The position numbers and the translations under genes are program-made. From NCBI GenBank assembly GCA_026120035.1, contig JALRME010000041.1, positions 225,658 to 289,657 on the forward strand: a DNA stretch of 64,000 nt, given 5' to 3'. Shown piece by piece: positions 25,264-36,658 of the stretch. Every line of letters starts with the position of its first letter. The stretch's first letter is position 1. The notes below the pieces were generated by a model. That model did no database searches. It worked only from the letters and a program-made list of their open reading frames with translations, and was not told the origin of the DNA. Source of the DNA: Coleophoma eucalyptorum (Eukaryota; Ascomycota; Leotiomycetes; Helotiales; Dermateaceae).

Positions 25264-25922
25264 TCAAGTTTGCGTATGCACAACCACCTCCAAATGGTCA
25301 CTCCTATTCCACACGGCTAGTAACGAGTTACAGGAGCCACATTTGTGTTCTACGTCCTGGAAACCACTAATCATATAAGGTATGCAGCCCAAGCAAAAGC
25401 AAAAGCAGAGCAGAAAAGCTGATAAACTATAGAAGCATTAGCTCATCAAAGCCTTTCCTTCATAGCATTGATTAACTGTGTTGTGGTCCCGCTCACGTAT
25501 TCCACACGTGTTACTTCTCGATTTCGACATATGGGACAATCTACCGGGGCAGGGCCTTGACTCAAACTTGCCAGTGGAATCGCTGTTGCATACTTATTCT
25601 TGGGCGGTGTGCTAGACGCGTCAGGATAATTCGGTAATGAGAGGACTTCTAATCCTTCGTAGTGTGGGCTTTGTGTAGTGAACTTCTCTACTACGATTGG
25701 CGTATTGGTTTCCGCTGCCGGTGGTATTCCAGCGTGAATATTGTGCTTGTCAAAAGTTGTTGCACCAGTGAGCGACGGAGAGACTGTGTGATCACGTAGG
25801 TTTGTTATTCCAGTCGTTTGGGGTGATATCATCTCGTGTGCTGAGCTTTGAACTGCGCTCTGTTCTTGCGTGGGGGAGACAGTATCACTCCCCAGTGGAT
25901 TCTTATTACTTTGCAACGACAT
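25264..25922 (-). CDS. LITAF-like zinc-ribbon membrane-associated protein
   Basis: A fungal LITAF-domain protein (PF10601), a zinc ribbon interrupted by a membrane-inserted hydrophobic stretch, usually on endosome/lysosome or plasma membranes. Exon 1 is 25922-25477 and exon 2 is 25426-25264, 202 residues. The intron 25427-25476 (50 bp, GTTAAT..ATAG, branch GCTAAT) is needed: without it the ORF stops at INAMKERL, with it the conserved TTTH is restored, followed by the hydrophobic Cys-rich run LLCFCFCLGCIPYMI and the second zinc half VEHKCGSCNSLLAVW. The first half is VDCPICRNREVTRVEYVSG. The N-terminal 120 residues are Ser/Thr/Pro-rich and unconserved. I chose the ATG at 25922 (MSLQSNKN); the frame stays open up to 26114, so a longer start is possible. 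Confidence 0.85.
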
Positions 25923-27039
25923 TGTACTATATTTCGCCATAGAAGATCGCATGTGGATCGAGAGGATGTCGAAGTCAAAGTAAAGAAGCGTTTTTGCGGA
26001 AGCGATCGCAATATTAAATATGACTGCAGTACCGTTTACGCAACAGTGATCTAGGCTGATGTTGTCATTAAGTGTGACAATCCTTGGGTCCTGGCCAGGC
26101 GTGCAACCTATCATGATGTAACATCGTGAAGATAGAGTTGCTTTGTACGTACTGTAAGGTAAATAAGCCTCTGCCTCGTCTTCTCATCGATAAATGATTT
26201 GCAGCAGTAATTGACCAAAGATAACCGGGAGTTATTTACGCTTAGAGTATTATTGTATACTACTGCAACACAGCCAGCTTGCCACGCTGCACACTGCCTT
26301 GCTGCAAAGATAATGGATTTTAATTTACGTGAAATAATCGCCGGCTGCTGACCGTTGGTGGTGATGACGCTGTCTAGTGTTGTATAGTCTGGGATTTATC
26401 ACGTACAATCTATGTTTCCAACTGGCAAGGCCATGTAAACAAAGGAACGACTATTGAACCCAAAGATACTTCGAAATAATTTTCATATCCATAGTTACCT
26501 AACAATTTGATGTGGTATATCACCACCGAGGACAATTAGGCAGACAGAATAAATACCAGACGCTGGACAATTTGCTGAGTAAATAATGCGCAGGGCTTCC
26601 GACAAATCAGCATGTATCTTCATTCTTCGACATTATCGAAGATGGTCAGGTAATACAGAAGAATGACTTTCCGAGAATTGAATCCGCGATGACCCATCGC
26701 GGTGTCGCACTCGACTAGCTTCACGAATCTCAATTCTTATGCTACTCATACCATTGCCAGTGACGGACTCTGGGAGGTTGAACCTGCACACAAAATGGAA
26801 CGTCAAAGTAGGCAGATTTCTTCCAGCCGAATGCTTGCAAGTTTTTCCTTCAATCTCTGGTACAAATTTGTCCAATATTTGTCACAAATTCAGAAAGAGG
26901 GAGACACGAGGAAGTAGTAGGCAGAAAAACACATGTTATCACGTGCCGTTGAGCAGAGTCACCGACGCAGTTTATCTCAGTGAAGTCAGCCGCTCTTATT
27001 ACACGAACTTAGGGGCAGTGCTGTGATAGGAATATACAA
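25923..27039. other. Intergenic
   Basis: No recognised gene. The first 200 bp hold the promoter and possible longer N-terminus of the LITAF-like gene. Confidence 0.4.
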
Positions 27040-28250
27040 AGTACGATACGTAGTACAGATGACTTCATTAATAGCCTACTTATATCGCACGACTCTAGCC
27101 TACCGGTACAGGACTCTAATACTCTATACCTTGATACTGAATCCCCACAAGTTATCCCAGAAACTCGGCTATTAGAGTACCTAGAAAGCCCTCTATTATC
27201 ACCAGTACTACGTAAGAGAACATCGACTTCCAAGGGCAAAGAGAACTTTCAACCGACTATATAATAAAATCACTTTCTAAGTGGAGTAAAATTCTGCGTG
27301 AACGCCTAGAAAACCACTGCAAAGCAAGCTGGATTCTTGGCGACAGTCGACGAACGGTCCCAAACGTTGCCAACTGACGCCCCTTCTATCACTAAAAGGG
27401 AAATGTTACCCTGATTAGGCATTGTATAAGTCTAGTACTAAATTCCCCAACGCACTGAGTATTCAGCCAGGACAAACACAATTCAGACACCTCGCTACGT
27501 GGGTGGAGGTCGTAGCTGCTGCCTAATGACACTGAACTCAGGGAGAATGATGACTCCAATAACGAATACATCTTCAAGGATAAAATTAAGAAATTAGAAA
27601 GCTAAGAATTGCTAGAGACAATTCAATAGCTAAGCCTCTTGCGAGAATGAAAGTAGTTGAAGACTTCCTTCGGTAGTCTAGCAACTAGACCTCTTAGAGA
27701 AAGAGAAGAGCCGAAGTTCCCCACGAATAAAACGTCCAGGAATCCAGGGAGTCGAAGTCCGAAAGACCAGAAATCCAGGAGTCCAGGAAGCTAAACAAGC
27801 GCCAAGAATCAAGGTAAAAACATAAGAAACCTATATCCTTCCTTCCAACCCAGTTATATTGTCGGAGTGAGTTCGAAACCGTATCTGCTTAAGTATTCTT
27901 ATGTATTAGCATACGGTACAAGATAAGATAGAGAGTACTTCTCGACGTAATCGAGTTAGTATTGTCGTAAAAACCTAAAAAGGGGGGAGAGTTAGTTCTT
28001 CTAAGGTTTGCCACGGACCGTGGCAAATAGGCAAGTAGGCAAGATTGGCAGGGAACAAGCACAGCAACGAGCACAACGAGCACAAATGCATAGTGGAACA
28101 GGCCAACAAGCGACAGTGCTAAAGCAAAGTCAAAAGAAATCCTTGAAAGGATTGCCCCAAGATAGATCATACTCTTGTGAGAGCTGCCTCAGAATTGCGA
28201 TAGACCATCGGCCAGAATCATATTGGCCTTTACGCCAATGAAGGCAAGAG
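27040..28250 (+). other. Possible eroded transposase tail
   Basis: The plus strand has a run ending LESPLLSPVLRKRTSTSKGK at about 27170-27262 and a later Gln/Arg/Ala-rich piece (28008-28241, GREQAQQRAQRAQMHSG). Such Ser/Pro- and Lys/Arg-rich tails occur at the C-termini of fungal pogo/Fot1-type transposases, but no DDE catalytic core is readable, so this is only a suggestion. Confidence 0.2.
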
Positions 28251-29789
28251 GTTCCGCACCAAAAACCAGCGTGGACTGCGATCTATTGTAGCCTTATGTT
28301 GCTAGCACGTTAGCAGTGGCTACAGCAAGGCATTCGAATAGATCTTCTGATAAGGAACAAGTACAAGATGTGGTTAACAAGAGCTTTGATTGGAGGAACT
28401 GTGATGATGTTAGTATAAGTCGAAATAAGGAGAGGGGGTATATATCAAATCCATGGATTCAAAAGCTGAACTTGGATGAATTGAGAGATTCAATGTTCTG
28501 GATCTTGAGAGTTAGCCAAAATCAAAGGAAGAGCTGTGCTTAACTTGATATGTTTTCTGCACTAGCTGAACTTACTGAAGGGATGATAGCGAGGTTGAGA
28601 GGATGTTGATGAAAAAAGAAAGATGAATGAAGAAAGGAGGGAAATGCTCAACTTGATACGCCTCCGCATGTCCAGTGATTGATGATAAGATCAATCTAAT
28701 AATCGATGATGATCATAATAAAGAAAGAAAGAGGTGAAATAAGATGGTAAGAGAAGAACAAGTTAGTTGGAAAATAGAAGGGTAGGATTGAAAGCAAACA
28801 AGGAAAAATGACAGGAGTTTGCGTGGGTGGCAGTTGCGCGCAACCAAAGGACTTGAAGATGAAGCTGGTAGGAATCACACTGGCGTAAATCTTACGCAAC
28901 AGACAACTACTACTCTGAATAAGAACTATATAACATATATGGAGGCATGATTATATTGATCTGCTCAGATGAAGGAGAGCTAAGGTTGGGAAGTTAAGAA
29001 TGATCGAATATAGAGGTAGAAAGTAAAGAATTCATAATATTGGAAATTGGTCGCTTCAATGCGAATACTGGATGGAGTCTCTAGGACCTATGCGACAATA
29101 TCACATGATTTTGCCTGGGTTACAACTTTCACGACTATTCAACATAGCCGTATACTAACTACTATTCATTCATTGACTTATTGTTTCTAAGCCGTTATAA
29201 ACTTTTAACATTATGGTTGGGACTCGAGTGCGAATAGAAGAAAGGGAGGGGGACAAATGTGACGGGTCTACCTAATGTCACCTGATTTCAATTCTATTTA
29301 TGTCACGTGGATCAGGTATGTATACTGCTGGGCTGTACTATAACTCTCTCTATACTCTGATGGGACTTTCCCTACCACAATATGATATATTTAGTCTAAA
29401 TCTAAAGTAGAAAGTCCAAGAACAGGCTCTGTTGTTGAAGCATCAATAGTAGGACCTATAATATTGTCTGACCTTTCGTCAATATACGTAGCATATATAC
29501 CTATATCTGTAAGTATATTGCTATTGGAATTCTCTGTGAAGTGATTCGACTCCTGGATAACACTAGGACGCTTAACATGGTGAACTTCGCAATCTCTCTC
29601 TTGTGTTCTATTCCCTACCGTACTCAGTTAACTTATATATAGCAGCTATTCGGGCTCAATGGTCAAGTTGTGTGCCATCCAGGGGATCTATATAAGAACG
29701 AAGTTACTGCTGCTCAGAATCATGTTGTCAGAAACTCTACCCGGTCGCCTCCGTTCTGCTTGAAGTAACTATTTCTTCCGCAGCTTCGA
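28251..29789. other. Intergenic, purine-rich in part
   Basis: The segment 28.6-28.85 kb is strongly purine-biased on the plus strand. No gene recognised. Confidence 0.4.
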
Positions 29790-30411
29790 TACCAAACGCC
29801 CACCAGGCTCCTACAACTGGCAGCATTGGTAAGTTCGCCACATGACTCTGTAGCTCCCGGCTTAAGTCTCAATAGGATCGAACGATTATTGCGACAGCCA
29901 TGTCCAAAATCAACGATGAGTTCCACTCGATTGATTATGATATTAGCTGGTATGGCAGTGCCTACATGTTGATAGCCGCCTGCTTCAGTCCCATTTCCGG
30001 CTGTGTCTACCAACTCTACTCAACAAAGTGGGTCTTCCTGTTTTCAGTGTGGTCTTCGCGGCCGGGTCGGCCCTTTAAGATGCTGCTTCCACATTCAGTA
30101 CCTTCATTATCGGACGGGCCACTGCTAGTCTTGGATCAGCCGGTATCTTTTCTGGCAGCATGATGGTGATACTTCCACTCGCTCCCCTCCACAAACCCTT
30201 GTATTCACCTCAATTTTGCGGTATAGCTATTGCAGTCTCATCGGTCCTGGGCGTATTATTGGCTATACCTTTACCGACAAAGTATAAGTCGATGTGTTGC
30301 CTGGCAACTGAAGCTGAGCAGGAAGAAAATGAGGGGTTCAAGAGCGGGGGAGCTGCTACGGCAGACGAAGAAAATAGCTCAACTAAGGAGGTGCTGTCTA
30401 GGGGGTTGTGA
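29790..30411 (+). pseudogene. Internally deleted MFS efflux transporter
   Basis: Remnant of a DHA2-type MFS drug/toxin efflux pump. A first exon ends near 29828 (LQLAAL) and a GTAAGT..AATAG intron joins it to DRTIIATAMSKINDEFHS, SWYGSAYMLIAACFSPISG and YQLYSTKWVFLFS, transmembrane segments 1-3. A frame change, then a TAA, precede FIIGRATASLGSAGIFSGSM (the loop/TM4-5 motif) and LPLAPLHKP. Immediately after, the sequence jumps to VLGVLLAIPLPTKYKSMCCL and an acidic tail ending at a natural stop at 30411, which is the last transmembrane segment and tail of such pumps. About eight to nine transmembrane segments are therefore missing. Frameshift, stop and internal deletion all show it is dead. Confidence 0.75.
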
Positions 30412-31728
30412 GAGGAAGTAGAGCGATGATAGAAGACATGACTGGTAAAGGCGGTACAAAGGGTAATGATTTGGTTAAGAATCCCACGAGATACCATATA
30501 TTTAGAGTATCATTCACTTGATTTATTTTGGGCTAACTTAGATTGATTGTTTTGTTTACCTCAATCTCCTCTTTACTAAGGTATACAATGGTTCGTAATT
30601 ATTCACTAATTGCAGGTCAGAGAGCTGAACGTCTCGCTCACTTGTGGTTTTGGGCGCGGAAAGTTAAAGCCTTTCCTAAATAGTGGAATAACTCCATTCT
30701 TTCAGCTGAGTTTGCTTGATAATATCTCCTATAGAACCCACCCAGTTCCTTGATTGTACTCTGGAGAACATAATTTAATATAGTGGACAGATACAGACGT
30801 TGATTGAAGGTCTAGGATCCGGGGATATAATGTCGTCAGGAAACGCGACTGCTAAAATTCCGTGTAGAATTACCAGCCACCAGGGCACGCGTAACGAGAC
30901 GGAAACCTTCCCTGTTGACGTGACTTTGGCACACGACGTTACAGCTTCGAGGTGCCAAAGGTGCCAAGATGGAGAGAATGCAGAAAGAAATCAAGCTGGC
31001 TGTGAAAACAGTCAAGGGAGGTTTAAGCGAGCGACTAGAATGCATGGCTGGAACAGAGGTGGCATGCACTCAGAAATTGCCTCTGTGACAGACGGTGCCC
31101 GACAGGCTTGTGTATCGCGTATTATGCTTTTGCTCCGATCTCAACCTCGGCACGTAAGTTTAATTGCCAGGGAGAGATGTCTGGTGCGCGAATGCTGGTC
31201 CCAATAATACAGCTCCTGGGCCATGGATTCGAAGAATAAGGAATGTGGTACATTTCAACTCACGCACGAGCATGGCCGCCACCTCTTCGAGGATCGAAGC
31301 TAGCTTTCTGCCTCTTGTTTCTTCATTTGTTTGTACCAGGAAGGAGTCACAAATATGATAGGACTCTTATGACCAAAAAGAAAAACAGCACAACTGAGTG
31401 GAAATTCGTCATGGGAATCCCTCACGAAGATGCATGCAGCTTCGCGTAAATGGTCTATATGCTTCCATATGCGGCTTCTTATGCAGATCCTGTGTTTGCG
31501 TATGGTACGTTCTATAGCGAGGTCTCCATGCGATGCCCGTCATCAGATAAAACCTCGGTCTACTTTCCGCAGTAGTTCAAAGTCAATGATTAGTTGCCGC
31601 AATTGAGCATAGCTTGAGGAGTATAGAGTTCAACTACCGTAAGCGAGGCAGTCCTGTGACTCCTTACAGTAACTGCCACTTCCATTAATATAGAAACTTC
31701 TCCTGCGGCAAATTCTTCATACATTGAA
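30412..31728. other. Intergenic, unassigned ORFs
   Basis: An ORF of 135 codons at 30800-31207 and an overlapping frame with a helical stretch (KMERMQKEIKLAVKTVKGGL) are coding-like but unrecognised. Confidence 0.35.
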
Positions 31729-31736
31729 TATATAAA
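31729..31736 (+). promoter_or_regulatory. Possible TATA box for acyltransferase gene A
   Basis: TATATAAA about 118 bp before the ATG at 31854. Confidence 0.4.
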
Positions 31737-31853
31737 GTGCCAAACGCTTCAGTTGTAGGTAGGTCAATACACCCCCGCTCCTGTATATGCTCTTTCGAAT
31801 AGTTTTTCACATTACTACAGGTGCATCGCATCTAGAGTAGCAAGATCACCGAC

Positions 31854-33332
31854 ATGGCTATCAAATCTGGGTACCAGATTCTAGCTGCCGGCGAGGAGAT
31901 GGATGCTACCAAATACAAGGCAATCCTGGTGCAAATTGCTCGAAATCTCTACTACTACGGTGCACCCAGTTTCATGCAGCCGCGCAGCAACACTATGAAA
32001 AAGGTGCATGCAACATCTTATTTGGATGGGATGCGTGGGGTGGCGGCATGCATCGTTCTCCTTTCACATTACCTTGTCGATGTATATCCAAAGATTACAT
32101 TCGGATGGAATACGGATCTTACTCCAGCCGAAATGCCTAAGTTGCGCCATGCATACGGCGACCCGCCACCATTGCCAACCGACATCTTTCTACAACTGCC
32201 AGTCATACGTATTCTGGTATCAGGAAACGCTATGGTACAATTGTTCTTTGTGATATCTGGATTCTCTGTCTCGTATCGAATGGTCGGCTTATTACGCAGT
32301 GGCCAACAACAACGACTTATGGAGACGGTATCCTCAGCCTGTTTCCGGCGAGGCTTCAGACTTTATCTACCGATTATGGCAGCCATGGTAATGTCAGAAC
32401 TATGGGCTTACTATGGATACTTCAACAATTACCCTAGTCTACTTACACATCCTCCACCTTCCAATACCGTTCGTGGACGCATGGTTCATTTCATAAACGT
32501 GCTAGACCATCTTGTCGCCAATGAGATTTGGCCAGGGTTTGATAGACATGGATACAACCCTCAACTCTGGAGCATTCCTGTGGAGTACAAAGGGTCCTTG
32601 GCAATCTACGCTGCGATAATAGCTCTGATGACTACTCGAGAAATGATCCGACTTACCATCCTGGCTTCAATCGTTGCATATTCATTATACTTGGGCAATA
32701 CAGAGCTCTCGCTTTTCATTTCTGGAATGCTCCTTTCTGAACTTCACCATCGCAAGGCAGAACGTAAACAGCGAGAATCTACCAACACCTTACCTAGTAA
32801 GCTCGAGAGCAGTTTTCAATACTTTCCTCCCACGATAAGGGAGAGGGTTCCGCAATGGGTTACGCAGGCTTTCTGGTGTGCTGCAGCTTTCCTGGGTATG
32901 CACATACTCTCGCAGCCGTACAATGCTAGTGTCACTCCAGGATACAACTGGCTCAATGTGAACTCTGTATCATTCTTATTACACGTAAATGCATGGAATG
33001 TGGTTGGTGCAAGTCTTATGGTTCTCGCTGCGGATAATTGCACTATTATTGAGAGCATCTTTACCACTCCTCTTGCACAGTATCTCGGCAAGATCTCATA
33101 CGCCAACTATTTATTGCACTACACGGCATTTTACGTATTGCGGAATCCAATCATGTTATGGTTTGAAAGAGTTTTGGGTGTACATGAATTGGGCACTTTG
33201 ATGATGTTAGCAAGTCTTGTCGTAGCACCTATGCTGATCTGGGCGGCAGATCTTTTTACTCGGTACGTGGATGAGCCTTCAATTTCTCTTGCCAAGTGGC
33301 TATTTGTAAAGGCTACGCGAGATAGCACTTGA
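31854..33332 (+). CDS. Acyltransferase-3 family membrane protein A
   Basis: A 492-residue intronless multi-pass protein of the acyltransferase-3 family (PF01757), enzymes that move acyl, mostly acetyl, groups from CoA onto sugars or other acceptors at a membrane. Family landmarks: SYLDGMRGVAACIVLLSHY with the conserved Arg61 and presumed catalytic His72; VQLFFVISGFSVSYR near 130; FRRGFRLYLP near 160; the loop block PQLWSIPVEYKGS near 240; and C-terminal YLGKISYANYLLHY near 410. About ten hydrophobic segments follow these. The ATG at 31854 gives a soluble N-terminus of about 55 residues. It is the first of four intact paralogues here and faces acyltransferase B tail to tail across 1.8 kb. A sugar acceptor is likely from the neighbours, but the real substrate is unknown. 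Confidence 0.9.
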   Translation: MAIKSGYQILAAGEEMDATKYKAILVQIARNLYYYGAPSFMQPRSNTMKKVHATSYLDGMRGVAACIVLLSHYLVDVYPKITFGWNTDLTPAEMPKLRHAYGDPPPLPTDIFLQLPVIRILVSGNAMVQLFFVISGFSVSYRMVGLLRSGQQQRLMETVSSACFRRGFRLYLPIMAAMVMSELWAYYGYFNNYPSLLTHPPPSNTVRGRMVHFINVLDHLVANEIWPGFDRHGYNPQLWSIPVEYKGSLAIYAAIIALMTTREMIRLTILASIVAYSLYLGNTELSLFISGMLLSELHHRKAERKQRESTNTLPSKLESSFQYFPPTIRERVPQWVTQAFWCAAAFLGMHILSQPYNASVTPGYNWLNVNSVSFLLHVNAWNVVGASLMVLAADNCTIIESIFTTPLAQYLGKISYANYLLHYTAFYVLRNPIMLWFERVLGVHELGTLMMLASLVVAPMLIWAADLFTRYVDEPSISLAKWLFVKATRDST

Positions 33333-34624
33333 AGCTCTTGATGTGTCATGTCAAACGATATACTGAACACCATGGTACTTGGGCGTTATTTCTGAGCGGC
33401 AGTTCTTTCATGCTGGTACACCTAATAGTTGTCATAGAACAGAAGCAGGCACTTAGCTTCATGACAATGTTCTGTATATAGCTGCTTTTGATAATAGAAG
33501 CAATACGGCCCTCAGCCGAAGCAGCGATGTTAGTGGTATAGAGAAGTCAATTAATGGGTGGTATAAAGGCGATAAGATAATCTTCAAAGTTAATACTTCG
33601 TTCGAAGCCATCTCATTCAAGACTGTGCAGATGCGAGTACAGTCTACTTAATACTAGAACTTTGCTGCAAAGCAAGACCTATAACCACGGCAAATGAAGC
33701 TTATGGTATTTATCAGATCTGATGCGCGATACTACCATGTTTAGTCTTTCCTGCTGATTAATGTTGTCAAAGATGCGAAACAGAGAGAAATCACAGTTAT
33801 TCTGAGCAGAATTCTACACTTTGCTTGGGATGTGCCTACGCTTTGTTTGTATGCCACTGAGTGACACGGATGGTTTATGTTATCATTTCTTCTACTATCC
33901 CCGTTTCTCCTTTCCTCTATAATCACAACCGGATATTCACTTCAATACCACCAATGTTTTCTTACTCTATTAGACCTCGCTCAATTAACTACCTCGGACT
34001 ATGGTACTCCATAATTTTAGCATGGTAGCAGAAACTGGTTTCTTTATCATTCTGCACAGCTATATTTGATACGTTGATAGTATGAAATCAAGAATGGTCA
34101 ATCCATTTACCAGTTTTGCTCTAAGCTTCCCGGGCTTCTAGGCCAGTAAAATAGCCAATATGTTTGGAGGGACAAACTTTAGACAGGAATCTACAGTCTT
34201 ACTATCATTGGTTGCGGAAGGAGGCTTGATTTCAAGGTATGCTAGACATTGTAAAAATACCTTTATGTTATAATAAACAAACAAGCATGAGAAATTCAAT
34301 GCTAATATAGCGTTATGGAGAACATAATATCTATCATAAGACGCAATATGCCTTATTAGTACAAATTTTAGCTTTGTGGCTCATAAGACCTACAAGGGAG
34401 AGACTTTTCCGAGCACGTCACAAAATTCAGAGCAACTTCATCAAAGAGAGGTATCAACAGAAGATAATGGTAGCTACCAATGACTAGGCGGAGTACAAGC
34501 AATATTGGAGTACACAACTCCCGAATGTGCAATTAACGAGAAAGGCTTTGAAGTAAGATGCAAACTTGATGATTACTAACCATATAGCTGCGAAAGGCTG
34601 AACCGGAGTACCAAAAGAAAGAGA
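33333..34624. other. Intergenic between convergent acyltransferase genes
   Basis: AT-rich, no gene seen. Confidence 0.45.
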
Positions 34625-34905
34625 AATAACTTAGTGGTGTTGGTCTACCTCTTATTTCCGATGTAAAGACAGGTCAAAAATGTGAGGTAAAAAAATGTAG
34701 ATGCTCCTTCTAAGTGAATGTCATGGAGGTCATTATCAATACCCTCATTCTGTTTGTAGTACAAACAGAATAGGTACTGATAAAGATCTCCGTAGTAATA
34801 CATCATTACAAACAAGCGGTGTTTTTAGCAGGTACAAACACGGGTACAAGCAGGTGATATTCCAACAGTGGGAAGCAAAAGCAAATATTCGCGTGACGGT
34901 TTACT
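34625..34905 (-). repeat. Dispersed repeat with a 25-nt palindrome, copy 2
   Basis: Inverted relative to copy 1 at 10292-10570. The palindrome attctgtttgta / centre / complement is perfect at 34747-34771. Flanking blocks match copy 1 in the same order, with scattered substitutions and small indels. Confidence 0.65.
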
Positions 34906-35146
34906 TCTACCTATCACTAGTACCATATATATATATACTGAAATCTTTATTAACACCATCACTCAATTACAAGTTTCTGTAATATAAACTTATCCCCGTA
35001 CGACATGTATAATATCCCATCACATCAAGCAACTCAAAACATGATCAAGGAACAGCTCAATGGCATATGAACCCATTGCTTCTCAATCCGCTATTTCTGG
35101 TTCTTTCCTCATCTTCTATGTACATATTTTCTTAAAGTGTCATTGA

Positions 35147-36658
35147 TCAAATACACCTCTCTCTCGGAGATCTTGGAGAAGCATTGGAATATGTCTCGAT
35201 CGTTTGACAGAACCACTTAGCAAAAGTGACAGAGCTATTGTCTATCAGTCGCCAGAAGATATCCGACAACCAGATCGTGAGAGGTACCAAAATAAGGGCG
35301 CCATAGAAATGCTGCATTCCTTTCGAGGTCCCTGGTGATACCTGCGAAATCTTTGCCTGGAATGGGTAAAACACAGCAATTATCAACGAGTAGTGGGTAA
35401 GATAGAAAGCAAAGGAGATTTTGCCTAGGTACTGCGGTAGCGGGCCAGTGAATAACGATTGTAATTCTTTGCAATTATCGACACAGTATATGAGTCCGAA
35501 CGACCCAATGATATGATAAAAGTCATCGTTGATAACCGGAGAAGAAGAGCTGTTTGGAAGCCACTTATACCCGGGGCTTGCTTCAGGATTGATAGGTCGA
35601 GATAGTATATAAGCGCTGGTCAGCGCAAACCAAGTCCAGATGCCTGTGGATAGCCAATCTGGTATTTTCTTCAGTAGCCGCGCGTATGCTTTCAAAAAAG
35701 GGGGGGTCGGCCTTGATGTTGTCTCCAAGTGAATCAGGTATTCGGTGTGCTCTGCTCTCAAATGGTGAAGCTCTGCCAGAAATGACCCGCCTAGGAAAAG
35801 AGCACAGAAGGGATTAAGCTGGCACACAGCCCACACGATTTGAGCTGCTTTCATAGGCAATCGATATCGTGTTTTCGTCTTTGCGAAGGCCAAAATAGTG
35901 ACGTAAACCACTAGGGAATTCCTGTACTCGATAGGTATGGTCCACATTTGTGCATCGTAACCAATGTGCGTGATGCCATCAGGCTCGATCCTTGTAATGA
36001 CTTCTGCTACTGATGACCACCAATGCTCGACAAAGGCCATGACTGTTTCGTCTCTTGGGTGTGGTTTAGGAGGAACGTGTACGAGACCCTTGAATCCCAG
36101 ATAATGTGATATCATGGCCATGAAAATGCACGGAAGAAACAGCCGAAAACCACGTCTGAAGACCGATGAATACAGATTTTCGAGTAGCCGACCAGGCTTT
36201 CCACTCCGTGCGAGCTGAAGTGGCCGGTATGATATCGCAAAGCCAGATATTACAAAAAATATTCGTACCATCGCCCCTCCAGAGATGAAGAGTCGGATTA
36301 AAGGTAGCTGGAGATACGTTTCCTTACTTGGGTCACCAGTAAGATATCCATATTGGCAGCGCAAGTAGCCACGGAGAAGAAAGTGAAAGACGCATACGAT
36401 GAAGGCTGCGACCCCACGAAGACCATCGAGGTAGGCCGTGGGATGAAGTACAGCCCGTGGGCTTGCTGGAGCGCCTATCTTAAGAACAAAACTTGGTAAA
36501 ATACCTCGAGCTATTGACTCTACTTTGTTCTTCAACACATAATCCATGGTGGTTGCAGATACGGTGCCTTCCAGCTCCACGTCGGCCAAGGAGTCACAGG
36601 TAATAGCATGTTGCGTTTTGTAAGGCAAATGTTCCGTGAAGTCGAGAAAGCTGGCCAT
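35147..36658 (-). CDS. Acyltransferase-3 family membrane protein B
   Basis: A 503-residue intronless paralogue of acyltransferase A. It has AYLDGLRGVAAFIVCVFHF with Arg81 and presumed catalytic His92, VRIFFVISGFAISYRP, FRRGFRLFLP, the loop AQMWTIPIEYRNS, and YLGKISFAFYLTHY near the C-terminus, with about ten hydrophobic helices in total. The ATG at 36658 gives an 75-residue soluble N-terminal part. The presumed reaction is O-acylation of a glycan at an internal membrane. It is closest in motifs to A (both have RRGFRL and an IPxEY loop), which suggests they are an older duplicate pair. There is no sign of frameshift or missing motifs. Confidence 0.9.
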   Translation of the reverse strand: MASFLDFTEHLPYKTQHAITCDSLADVELEGTVSATTMDYVLKNKVESIARGILPSFVLKIGAPASPRAVLHPTAYLDGLRGVAAFIVCVFHFLLRGYLRCQYGYLTGDPSKETYLQLPLIRLFISGGAMVRIFFVISGFAISYRPLQLARSGKPGRLLENLYSSVFRRGFRLFLPCIFMAMISHYLGFKGLVHVPPKPHPRDETVMAFVEHWWSSVAEVITRIEPDGITHIGYDAQMWTIPIEYRNSLVVYVTILAFAKTKTRYRLPMKAAQIVWAVCQLNPFCALFLGGSFLAELHHLRAEHTEYLIHLETTSRPTPPFLKAYARLLKKIPDWLSTGIWTWFALTSAYILSRPINPEASPGYKWLPNSSSSPVINDDFYHIIGSFGLIYCVDNCKELQSLFTGPLPQYLGKISFAFYLTHYSLIIAVFYPFQAKISQVSPGTSKGMQHFYGALILVPLTIWLSDIFWRLIDNSSVTFAKWFCQTIETYSNASPRSPRERCI

